A stretch of 8,606 nucleotides of DNA from VBAS01 sp964581455. GTDB lineage: Bacteria > Bacteroidota > Bacteroidia > Chitinophagales > Chitinophagaceae. How positions within the stretch are numbered: position 1 is the first letter of the stretch; the number at the start of each line of letters is the position of its first letter. Positions 1 through 5,636 of the stretch are shown piece by piece. The notes under the pieces are model-generated. The model did no database searches and was not told the DNA's origin. It saw only the letters and a program-made list of their open reading frames with translations. The stretch is taken from assembly GCA_964581455.1 (NCBI GenBank), contig CAZOOT010000136.1, forward strand, positions 1 to 8,606. Reading direction: 5' to 3'. The translations under genes and the position numbers were made by a program.

Positions 1-241
1 AAACTACAAGTGTATTCCGTCCCTGAGGCATTGTGATAGAGAAATCCCCATTGTTTCCGGAAACTGTTGCAGTGTTTGTTCCTTTTACAGAAATAGTTGC
101 TCCTACTACCGGACCAACTGCATCCCTTACTGTACCAGTAATTTGTTTTTGAGCAAAGACATTTAGTGTAACCGATTGCAGAAAAAAGAATAGAAGAAAT
201 TGTTTAGCCGCTATGGCTAACAATTGTGTTTTTCTTTTCAT
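1..241 (-). CDS. SusC/RagA-like TonB-dependent receptor, N-terminal fragment
   Basis: The first 80 codons are visible, starting with ATG at 241 and running off the left edge. Residues 1-31 form a signal peptide: a basic start (MKRKTQ), a hydrophobic core rich in Leu and Phe, and a likely cut after VFA (28-30). From about residue 33 (QITGTVRDAVGPVVGA, then VKGTNTATVSGNNGDFSI) the sequence matches the carboxypeptidase-regulatory-like beta-sandwich that opens SusC/RagA outer-membrane receptors. These receptors import glycans or other large ligands with a SusD partner, powered by TonB. No STN domain precedes it. The plug and barrel lie outside the window, so another outer-membrane protein with the same N-terminal domain remains possible. 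A 222-bp non-coding stretch separates it from pyrR upstream, so it is probably transcribed on its own, although no clear TAnnTTTG box was found there. Confidence 0.75.
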   Translation of the reverse strand, partial: MKRKTQLLAIAAKQFLLFFFLQSVTLNVFAQKQITGTVRDAVGPVVGATISVKGTNTATVSGNNGDFSITMPQGRNTLVV

Positions 242-313
242 AAATTAAGCAGTTTATAAGTTTTGACTAAAGAGATCAATTGCAATTTCATATAAAAAAG
301 TCATAATTTCTAA

Positions 314-332
314 AAAAATAAAATTTATTTTT
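314..332. repeat. AT-only perfect palindrome in the SusC-like leader
   Basis: The arms AAAAATAAA (314-322) and TTTATTTTT (324-332) are perfect inverted copies around one central A. The palindrome sits between the pyrR stop and the SusC-like start, about 75 bp upstream of that start. On the minus strand a T-run follows the stem, but with no G-C pairs it would be a weak terminator. The rest of 242-463 is AT-rich and shows no gene, promoter box or RNA structure that I could support. Confidence 0.4.
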
Positions 333-463
333 AAAATCACTAACGTCTGTAAGCTATGTGATTGAAGATTTGATGGTGTTTGTGGAAACAGATTTCAGTT
401 ACTACTGAGTGTAAGGGACAACCGTTTTTGGATAGCAAATAAAACTGAATGAAAAAATATGGC

Positions 464-991
464 TTAGTCTTTCACAAACGATACTTCTTCTTTGTTATGT
501 TTTGATTTCCAAAAAACCTTTACTTTCTGGGAAAAAATAGAGTCAATTGATTTACCAACATAATCTGGTTGTATGGGGAATTGTCTGCTAAAGCGGCGTT
601 CAATCAAGACACATAGCTCCACTTTTTCCGGCCGGCCAAAATCTAATAATGCATCAAGAGCTGCCCTGATCGTTCTGCCGGTATATAACACATCATCAAA
701 CAATACTACTCTTTTACTTTCAATAGAAAAATCAATTTCCGTTTGATTTGCTTCATGCAACTCAATACGAATATCATCCCTGTAGAATGTTATATCAAGC
801 TTGCCATAATTTATTTTTTTATCAACATTCTGTTTTTTTATTTCTTCAATCACCTGATCAGATAAAAAAACACCTCTTGGCTGAATACCAATAAACACAG
901 TATTGTCCAGATCAACATAATTCTCCATGATCTGGTGAGCCAGCCTTTTAATTGTGATTCCTAATTGCTTTTCTGTAAGAATTAATTTCAT
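464..991 (-). CDS. pyrR: PyrR-type phosphoribosyltransferase
   Basis: This 175-residue protein is of PyrR family size. PyrR enzymes convert uracil and PRPP to UMP, and in many bacteria they also regulate pyrimidine genes by binding mRNA. The PRPP-binding signature VVLFDDVLYTGRT is at residues 95-107, with GIQPRG at 35-40, the family stretch GKLDITFYRDD at 63-73, and ERRFSRQFPIQPDYVGK at 131-147, which helps form the uracil-side pocket in the family. The start is supported by AGAAGG three bases upstream, unusually close for a Shine-Dalgarno, and by a TAAGTTTG box 38 bp upstream. No pyr biosynthesis gene is next to it: pruA lies upstream and a SusC-like gene downstream. I saw no PyrR RNA-binding loop in the window, so the regulatory role is unproven and it may act only as a UPRTase. 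Confidence 0.88.
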   Translation of the reverse strand: MKLILTEKQLGITIKRLAHQIMENYVDLDNTVFIGIQPRGVFLSDQVIEEIKKQNVDKKINYGKLDITFYRDDIRIELHEANQTEIDFSIESKRVVLFDDVLYTGRTIRAALDALLDFGRPEKVELCVLIERRFSRQFPIQPDYVGKSIDSIFSQKVKVFWKSKHNKEEVSFVKD

Positions 992-1029
992 AGACCTTCT
1001 TTTCGAATTTTATTCAAAAGTTGAAGCTG

Positions 1030-1037
1030 CAAACTTA
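1030..1037 (-). promoter_or_regulatory. Putative -7 box (TAAGTTTG) of pyrR
   Basis: On the minus strand this reads TAAGTTTG, matching the Bacteroidota -7 consensus TAnnTTTG. It lies 38 bp upstream of the pyrR ATG and just downstream of the hairpins that follow pruA, where a pyrR promoter would be expected. No convincing -33 TTG element was found at the usual spacing. Confidence 0.4.
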
Positions 1038-1038
1038 T

Positions 1039-1058
1039 GCTGAAATATATTCTTCAGC
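1039..1058. repeat. Short inverted repeat between pruA and pyrR
   Basis: GCTGAA (1039-1044) and TTCAGC (1053-1058) form a perfect 6-bp stem with an 8-nt AT loop. It directly follows the GC-rich palindrome at the end of pruA and precedes the pyrR -7 box. It may assist termination of pruA transcripts, but no T-run follows on the minus strand. Confidence 0.35.
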
Positions 1059-1060
1059 TA

Positions 1061-1090
1061 AAGTCCCCCTTTGAGGGATTTAGGGGGCTT
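1061..1090. repeat. GC-rich palindromic element overlapping the end of pruA
   Basis: The arms AAGTCCCCC (1061-1069) and GGGGGCTT (1083-1090) pair as eight base pairs with one bulged T. On the minus strand it reads AAGCCCCCTAAATCCC, then TCAAAGGGGGACTT. The G/C runs stand out from the AT-rich surroundings. From memory, very similar palindromes are scattered between genes in many Bacteroidota genomes, but that is not tested here. The element contains the pruA stop codon and last two codons (GCC CCC TAA) and may act as a transcription terminator or mRNA 3'-end stabiliser for pruA. Confidence 0.6.
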
Positions 1091-2711
1091 GCATAAAAGG
1101 ATACCCATAGTCTGTTGCCGGATTAAACGTTTCTTTTATTGTCCGTGCACTTAACCAGCGATACAGATTTAAAATACTTCCGGCTTTATCATTGGTTCCG
1201 CTGGCCCTTGCACCGCCAAATGGTTGTTGACCTACAACTGCACCTGTAGGCTTATCATTGATATAAAAATTACCGGCTGCGTTTCTTAGTTTGTTCGTGG
1301 CAAGTTCTATGGCTTCCCTGTCTTTTGATATTACCGATCCGGTTAAAGCATAAGGAGAAGTTTCATTCAGCAGAGTCAATGTTTTTTCAAAACTATTGGC
1401 CGGGTAAATATAAACAGTCAATACCGGCCCAAAGATCTCTTCACACATTGTAACATATTTTGGAGTTTTTGCCTGAATGATCGTTGGCTGTATAAAATAG
1501 CCTTCTTTTTTATCACATTTACCCCCTACCCATATTTCTGCTTTCGGATCTTTTTTCGCATTGTCTATATATTGTTTGATATTGTCAAAACTTTTCTCGT
1601 CAATTACCGCATTAATAAAATTGGTAAAATCTTCAGTGCTTCCCATTTTAAAACTCTTAACCCCGGCCATCAGTTTCTTTTTTACTTCCTCTGCAATATT
1701 AGATGGAATATATGCTCTTGAAGCTGCCGAACATTTCTGCCCCTGGAATTCAAATGCACCTCTTAGCAAAGCCGTTACTACTACATCCGGATCAGCACTT
1801 TTATGAGCAATCACAAAATCTTTTCCTCCGGTCTCTCCAACAATTCTCGGATAGGATTTATACATGGCCATATTTTTACCAATTGTTTCCCACATGGTAT
1901 TGAATACACCGGTTGATCCTGTAAAATGAACGCCTGCAAAATCACGGTGATTAAAACAGACTTTCCCTATTGTTGGGCCATCTACATATATTAAATTAAT
2001 AACGCCATCCGGCAAACCTGCTTCCTTTAATATCCGCATAAACATTTGAGCAGAATATACCTGCGTATAGGCTGGTTTCCATACTACCACATTACCACAC
2101 ATAGCCGCACTTGTTGGCAGGTTGCCTCCAATGGCTGTAAAATTGAATGGAGTAACTGCTAATACAAATCCTTCCAACGGACGATATTCCATTCTATTAT
2201 GTACACCAGGCGAGCTGACTGGTTGCTGTTTATATATTTCACTTAAAAAATGAACATTGAAACGGATAAAATCTATTAATTCACAAGCAGCATCTATTTC
2301 TGCCTGGAAAGCATTCTTACTTTGCCCCAGCATAGTTGAAGCATTGATATAGCTCCTGTATTTTGTTGCAAGCAGATCAGCTGCTTTTAAAAAAATTCCT
2401 GCCCTGTTTTCCCAACTCATATTTGCCCAGGATTCTTTAGCTGCTAATGCAGCAGCTATTGCATCTTGTACATGTTTCTCATCCCCGGCATTGAAATAGC
2501 CCAGTGTATGAGCAATTTCATGTGGCGGATGCATGGCCACTTTATTTTTTGTTCTTACTTCTTTACTGCCGATATACATGGGCACATCAATCTCTTCACT
2601 CTTTAACTTAATAAGTGTGTCTTTTAATATTTTTCTTTCAGTTGATCCGGGAGCATAATTTAAAATTGGCTCATTTACCGGCATCGGGTATGAAAAGGTT
2701 CCTATACTCAT
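1080..2711 (-). CDS. pruA: L-glutamate gamma-semialdehyde dehydrogenase (1-pyrroline-5-carboxylate dehydrogenase)
   Basis: This 543-residue cytoplasmic aldehyde dehydrogenase oxidises glutamate-gamma-semialdehyde to glutamate with NAD+, the second step of proline catabolism. Hallmarks are TPFNFTA with Asn190, FTGSTGVF (263-270) at the NAD site, the general base Glu293 in VGETGGKD, the catalytic Cys327 in GQKCSAASRAY, EEIFGPV (424-430), and QQPFGGARASGTNDKAG (495-511). The length is that of the monofunctional mitochondrial-like PruA, not the PutA fusion. No proline dehydrogenase gene is nearby. The ATG start gives the typical N-terminus (FSYPMPVNEP). The 100 bp upstream has no TAnnTTTG box and carries repeats of the neighbouring four-helix cassette, so the gene may be read through from upstream or use an atypical promoter. 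The last residues, Ala-Pro, and the stop lie inside a palindromic element. Confidence 0.95.
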   Translation of the reverse strand: MSIGTFSYPMPVNEPILNYAPGSTERKILKDTLIKLKSEEIDVPMYIGSKEVRTKNKVAMHPPHEIAHTLGYFNAGDEKHVQDAIAAALAAKESWANMSWENRAGIFLKAADLLATKYRSYINASTMLGQSKNAFQAEIDAACELIDFIRFNVHFLSEIYKQQPVSSPGVHNRMEYRPLEGFVLAVTPFNFTAIGGNLPTSAAMCGNVVVWKPAYTQVYSAQMFMRILKEAGLPDGVINLIYVDGPTIGKVCFNHRDFAGVHFTGSTGVFNTMWETIGKNMAMYKSYPRIVGETGGKDFVIAHKSADPDVVVTALLRGAFEFQGQKCSAASRAYIPSNIAEEVKKKLMAGVKSFKMGSTEDFTNFINAVIDEKSFDNIKQYIDNAKKDPKAEIWVGGKCDKKEGYFIQPTIIQAKTPKYVTMCEEIFGPVLTVYIYPANSFEKTLTLLNETSPYALTGSVISKDREAIELATNKLRNAAGNFYINDKPTGAVVGQQPFGGARASGTNDKAGSILNLYRWLSARTIKETFNPATDYGYPFMQAP

Positions 2712-2718
2712 AATATTT

Positions 2719-2746
2719 TGATTTGGTAATTTGAAAATTTGATAAT
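2719..2746. repeat. Degenerate AT-rich repeats, left flank of the four-helix gene
   Basis: Read on the minus strand this is a run of near-repeats of the form ATCAAATTT, TCAAATT, ACCAAATCA. The piece ATTACCAAATCA (minus, 2719-2730) matches ATCACCAAATCA (plus, 3234-3245) at 11 of 12 positions in inverted orientation. The piece at 2720-2733 matches 3124-3137 in direct orientation at 13 of 14. It lies between the pruA start and the end of the four-helix reading frame. Confidence 0.5.
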
Positions 2747-2749
2747 GTA

Positions 2750-2812
2750 TTAATTTATTTTAGCTTTCGATGTGCTTATTATTTTTGATAACACTTTTAT
2801 AATTGAAATACA
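2750..2812 (-). other. Still-readable C-terminal remnant of the four-helix-bundle gene
   Basis: Continuing in the same frame past the TAA at 2813-2815 gives 20 more codons before the next TAA at 2750-2752. The readable residues include IIKVLSKIISTSK, which looks like the last amphipathic helix of this family (usually a Leu/Ile-rich helix ending in Lys and Ser residues). Reading through, the protein would have 119 codons, the normal family length, with the stop at position 99. This supports a single nonsense change, or a base error, in an otherwise intact gene. It is inferred from family shape, not from an alignment. Confidence 0.6.
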
Positions 2813-3109
2813 TTATGAAATCAAATCTTTACAATCAGGAAATCCATCTGATTTATCACAAAGCAATAACCAATATTCAGTTTCATCAGCTTCTTTTGCC
2901 GCAATTTTCATTTTATGTATAAAATCTAATTTGCTTTCTGCATTCTGAGCTTCTCTGATATTTGCTCCTATACTTGTTCCTGATTTCAATAATTGATTTG
3001 CAAGTACAAATTTTTTTTCTTTTTCCAACAACTCAGTGTATTTAATAATTTTCAAAGAAAAATTAAAACTGAGTTCTACGATCAGGTTTTTTTCTTTATT
3101 TCCTTGCAT
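2813..3109 (-). CDS. Four-helix bundle protein, S23/rRNA intervening-sequence family, truncated
   Basis: This 98-residue protein carries the family signature in order: FSLKIIKYTELLEKEKKFVL (17-36), LLKSGTSIGANIREAQNA (40-57), then FIHKMKIAAKEADETEYWL (63-81). The family is named for open reading frames in intervening sequences of 23S rRNA genes, and is structurally related to the Avd accessory protein of diversity-generating retroelements. Members form pentamers with a positive surface that bind nucleic acid, but the role of stand-alone copies is unknown. Here it is far from any rRNA gene, between prfB and pruA. Members usually have about 115-120 residues. This one stops after KDLIS, while the missing final helix is readable beyond the TAA, so the protein is probably cut short and may be non-functional. 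A -7 box and a perfect hairpin lie upstream, and degenerate repeats lie on both sides. Confidence 0.85.
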   Translation of the reverse strand: MQGNKEKNLIVELSFNFSLKIIKYTELLEKEKKFVLANQLLKSGTSIGANIREAQNAESKLDFIHKMKIAAKEADETEYWLLLCDKSDGFPDCKDLIS

Positions 3110-3124
3110 AACTCAGGTTTGAGG

Positions 3125-3150
3125 ATTTGTTAATTTGATATTTAACAAAT
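3125..3150. repeat. Perfect 9-bp hairpin in the four-helix gene leader
   Basis: ATTTGTTAA (3125-3133) and TTAACAAAT (3142-3150) are exact inverted copies around an 8-nt loop. The hairpin sits 15 bp upstream of the start codon and downstream of a putative -7 box, so it would be in the 5' untranslated mRNA. Its left arm also belongs to a 14-bp direct repeat shared with 2720-2733. It could be an autoregulatory binding site or simply a product of the low-complexity repeats. Confidence 0.5.
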
Positions 3151-3160
3151 GGGCTTAAAT

Positions 3161-3168
3161 CAAAATTA
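3161..3168 (-). promoter_or_regulatory. Putative -7 box (TAATTTTG) of the four-helix gene
   Basis: The minus strand reads TAATTTTG, a match to TAnnTTTG, 51 bp upstream of the four-helix start. A TTTG lies only 11 bp further upstream, too close for a standard -33 element, so support is limited to the -7 box and its position. Confidence 0.35.
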
Positions 3169-3204
3169 TATTAATTAAACAAACTACTTTGTTAACTCAT
3201 CGGC

Positions 3205-3258
3205 AACACATCACCCAATTTCCAAATCATCGTATCACCAAATCATCTCATCATTAAA
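3205..3258. repeat. Degenerate CCAAATCATC repeats, right flank of the four-helix gene
   Basis: This stretch is built from variants of ATCACCCAATTTCC, AAATCATC and ATCACCAAATCATC, ending in CATCATTAAATT against the prfB stop codon. Units are short, imperfect and irregularly spaced, unlike CRISPR or simple tandem repeats. A related 12-mer occurs in inverted orientation at 2719-2730, beyond the other end of the four-helix gene. Confidence 0.55.
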
Positions 3259-4348
3259 TTAACTTGTTTCCTTCTCGCTCATCAGATAAGCTTTAATAAA
3301 TCCATCCAGTTCTCCATCCATTACCGGCTGTACATTGCCCACTTCAAAATCTGTCCGATGATCTTTGATCATTTTATACGGATGAAAAACATATGACCGG
3401 ATCTGCGACCCCCACTCTATCTTTTTCTTTTTTGCATTTGTTGCATCTTTCAATGCGTTTTTCTTTTTCAATTCTTCTTCATACAACCGGCTCTTCAACA
3501 TTTGCATTGCCAGCAGCCTGTTTCCTAACTGGCTCCTGTCCTGCTGACAAACCACAACAATTCCAGTTGGTAAGTGCGTCAATTGCACTTTGGTTTCCAC
3601 TTTGTTTACATTCTGTCCGCCGGCACCACCGCTACGCGATGTTTCCATTTTTACATCTGCTTCTCTTACTTCTATATTAATGGTATCATCAACCAACGGA
3701 TAAACATAAACTGAGGCAAAGGATGTATGTCTCCTCGCATTGCTGTCAAATGGTGAAATACGGACCAGACGATGTACGCCACTTTCTGCTTTTAAAAACC
3801 CATAGGCAAAGGGACCATCAAATTGAAATGTACAAGTTTTAATTCCTGCACCATCACCCCATTGCCAGTCAAGCTCAGTTACTTTCCAGCCCTGCTTTTC
3901 GCCATACATACGATACATTCGGGCAAGTATCTCCGCCCAATCCTGGCTTTCGGTACCACCAGCACCGGAGTTAATTTGCAATACTGCCGGCAATTCATCT
4001 TCTGGCTCATTCAAGGTGGCTTTAAACTCCGCTTCTTCGATTGCTTTATTTGCTTTTTCGAACGCAGCTCTGGTTTCATCCTCAGTAGCATCACCGGATT
4101 TCCAGAATTCAAATAACACGGCAAAATCTTCTACTGCAGCGTCTGTTTGTTTATACAGATCGATCCAGTATTCATTTACCTTAATTTCTTTCATTACTGA
4201 TGTAGCACGTACATTATCATCCCAGAATCCCGGACTCAGTGAAAGTTGTTTATCATTTTCGATTTTAGCGAGACGGTTATCAACGTCAAAGAAACCTCCT
4301 TACCCCGGCAGAGCGGGACCGCATATCCTGTAATTTTTCTGTAGTCAT
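3259..4348 (-). CDS. prfB: Peptide chain release factor 2, made by programmed +1 frameshift
   Basis: RF2 recognises UGA and UAA stop codons and triggers peptide release on the ribosome. The gene is in two frames: ATG at 4348 opens 20 codons (MTTEKLQDMRSRSAGVRRFL) ending at an in-frame TGA (4286-4288). Skipping the T at 4288 continues as DVDNRLAKIENDKQL and on through the main frame to the TAA at 3259-3261, giving 362 residues against 365 in E. coli. Visible motifs are the stop-codon-reading SPF (198-200 in RISPFDSN) and the catalytic GGQ (243-245 in GGAGGQNVNKVE). The residue equivalent to E. coli RF2 position 246 is Ser. The TGA makes synthesis self-regulating: low RF2 favours frameshifting. 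Starting at the internal Met of the main frame (4194) would lose 51 N-terminal residues and is rejected. guaC lies 162 bp upstream on the same strand. Confidence 0.96.
4285..4300 (-). promoter_or_regulatory. RF2 recoding signal: internal Shine-Dalgarno plus CTT TGA C slippery stop
   Basis: On the minus strand this reads AGGAGG TTT CTT TGA C. AGGAGG (4295-4300) is a full anti-Shine-Dalgarno match three bases before CTT (4289-4291), the codon on which the P-site tRNA slips by +1. TGA (4286-4288) is the slow stop, followed by C, its weakest context. Spacing and layout equal the E. coli signal AGGGGG TAT CTT TGA C. The frame is open on both sides exactly at this point, so this is recoding and not a mutation. 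Confidence 0.95.
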
Positions 4349-4355
4349 AGTGGCG

Positions 4356-4363
4356 CAAATTTA
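4356..4363 (-). promoter_or_regulatory. Putative -7 box (TAAATTTG) of prfB, next to the start codon
   Basis: The minus strand reads TAAATTTG, matching TAnnTTTG, and ends only 7 bp before the prfB ATG. If transcription begins at the usual few bases downstream, the mRNA would be leaderless or nearly so. The remainder of the guaC-prfB spacer (4364-4510) shows no other gene or strong structure. Confidence 0.5.
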
Positions 4364-4510
4364 AGTTAATTGAGCCATTTGTAAAAAAGTAAATCAGTGT
4401 AATAATGCAACCGTTTTTTGTTGTTCAATTGCTCATTTGGAATCACTCCTGTGTATACATGCACGACCTGTAGTATAGGCGAGGAATTTTTAACTTATCA
4501 ATTTAAAATA

Positions 4511-5554
4511 TTATTCTTCTTCAAACCAATCATTGTGCTGTTCTTCTACACGGATAAAAGTTGTCCTCTTTGTAAGTTCCTTTAATGCTTTTGCACCAAC
4601 ATAGGTGCAGGCAGAACGAAGTCCGCCTAATATATCCTGTACCGTATCTATTACATTTCCGCGATAAAGGATCTGGGTAGTCTTTCCTTCAGAAGCCCGA
4701 TAATCAGCAACACCACCTGCATATTTATTCATCGCAGTTTCAGAACTCATTCCATAAAAAAGTTTATATTTTTTACCCTCTTTCTCTATTAATTCTCCGC
4801 CACTTTCTTTATGTCCTGCAAGCATACCACCCAACATTACAAAATCTGCACCGCCACCAAATGCTTTCACTACATCTCCGGGTACTTTACAACCTCCGTC
4901 AGAAATAATTTGACCACCTAATCCATGCGCAGCATCGGCACATTCAATAATAGCAGAAAGTTGCGGATAGCCTACACCTGTTTTTACACGGGTGGTGCAT
5001 ACAGATCCGGGGCCGATTCCAACTTTAATAATATCTGCTCCTGCAAGCAAAAGTTCTTCCACCATTTCCCCGGTTACCACATTGCCTGCAATGATCACTT
5101 TTTTTGGATATTTTTTTCTTGTAGATTTTACAAATGCAACAAAATTTTCTGAATAGCCATTAGCCACATCAATACATATAAATCGCAAAGAAGAATTTTC
5201 TTTTAATATCAGATCCAGCTTTTCAGCATCAACCGGTAAAGTACCGGAACTGATTGCTATATGTTCTGAAATGTTTTTCCCATCTTTCTTCATAAAAGCC
5301 TTCCATTGTGCCGGGGTATAATGTTTATGTATTGTGGTAAACATTTTTTCTTTGGCCAATGCTTTCGCCATTTCCAAAGTACCAACTGTATCCATATTGG
5401 CGGCCATTACAGGCACTCCCTCCCACATGGTGTCAGTATGTAAAAATTTAAATTTCCTCAATAAGGAAACTGCAGACCTTGAGCCCAGCGTAGATCTTTT
5501 TGGCCTTAGCATCACGTCCTTAAAACCAAGTTTAATATCAGATTCTATATGCAT
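4511..5554 (-). CDS. guaC: GMP reductase
   Basis: GuaC reduces GMP to IMP and ammonia with NADPH, moving guanine nucleotides back to the adenine branch of purine salvage. It is a cytoplasmic TIM barrel of the IMPDH/GMPR family. At 347 residues it has the same length as the E. coli enzyme. Visible motifs are KLGFKDVMLRPKRST (8-22), AANMDTVGT (51-59), CIDVANGYSE (127-136), the substrate loop GIGPGSVCTTRVKTGVGYPQ (179-198) with catalytic Cys186, SDGGCKVPGDVVKAFGGGAD (218-237), MLGGMLAGHKESGGE (240-254), and FYGMSSETAMNKYAGGVADY (266-285). There is no CBS-domain insertion, which separates it from IMP dehydrogenase. It is divergent from the GH16 gene. An exact palindrome 19 bp upstream of its start could be an operator; no TAnnTTTG box was found. 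Confidence 0.96.
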   Translation of the reverse strand: MHIESDIKLGFKDVMLRPKRSTLGSRSAVSLLRKFKFLHTDTMWEGVPVMAANMDTVGTLEMAKALAKEKMFTTIHKHYTPAQWKAFMKKDGKNISEHIAISSGTLPVDAEKLDLILKENSSLRFICIDVANGYSENFVAFVKSTRKKYPKKVIIAGNVVTGEMVEELLLAGADIIKVGIGPGSVCTTRVKTGVGYPQLSAIIECADAAHGLGGQIISDGGCKVPGDVVKAFGGGADFVMLGGMLAGHKESGGELIEKEGKKYKLFYGMSSETAMNKYAGGVADYRASEGKTTQILYRGNVIDTVQDILGGLRSACTYVGAKALKELTKRTTFIRVEEQHNDWFEEE

Positions 5555-5573
5555 TGCTTATTTATTTTTGAAC

Positions 5574-5588
5574 TTTGTAATTTACAAA
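5574..5588. promoter_or_regulatory. Perfect palindrome in the guaC/GH16 divergent spacer, candidate operator
   Basis: TTTGTAA (5574-5580) and TTACAAA (5582-5588) are exact inverted copies around a single T. The site lies in the 82-bp spacer between two divergent genes, 19 bp from the guaC start and 48 bp from the GH16 start. Size and position suit a dimeric repressor, but the composition is AT-rich, so chance is possible. Confidence 0.35.
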
Positions 5589-5625
5589 AACAATGAACTC
5601 ATAACTCAGAAACAAGCGTTATTAT

Positions 5626-5633
5626 TAACTTTG
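5626..5633 (+). promoter_or_regulatory. Putative -7 box (TAACTTTG) of the GH16 gene, three bases from ATG
   Basis: TAACTTTG matches the Bacteroidota TAnnTTTG consensus and is followed by GCT and then the ATG at 5637. Transcription starting a few bases downstream of the box would give a leaderless message. No TTG was found at the expected -33 position, so the support is the exact -7 match and its location. Confidence 0.5.
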
Positions 5634-5636
5634 GCT

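Noticed and set aside
278..287. AATTGCAATT palindrome in the SusC-like leader as an operator
   Set aside because: Short and AT-rich in AT-rich DNA; expected by chance.
242..463. Riboswitch or regulatory RNA in the SusC-like leader
   Set aside because: No recognisable conserved core or multi-stem structure could be seen.
1561..1903. Plus-strand open frames inside pruA
   Set aside because: They are antisense to a strongly conserved enzyme and show no protein-family features.
3205..3258. CRISPR-like or tandem repeat array
   Set aside because: Units are short, imperfect and unevenly spaced, with no spacers of constant length and no cas genes.
3259..4194. prfB as a 311-residue protein starting at the internal Met
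   Set aside because: The frame remains coding upstream and joins the 20-codon first frame through a textbook frameshift signal.
4286..4288. In-frame TGA near the start of prfB as a pseudogene mutation
   Set aside because: AGGAGG, CTT TGA C and exact +1 continuity show programmed recoding.
3393..4333. Plus-strand open frames opposite prfB
   Set aside because: They are mirror frames of a conserved gene with no signal, motif or promoter of their own.
4488..4508. TTTTAA/TTAAAA inverted repeat just after guaC as a terminator
   Set aside because: Only six A-T pairs with a nine-base loop, too weak to support.
5334..5636. Upstream extension of the GH16 reading frame by 101 codons
   Set aside because: It lies antisense inside guaC, and the signal peptide and promoter box both place the start at 5637.
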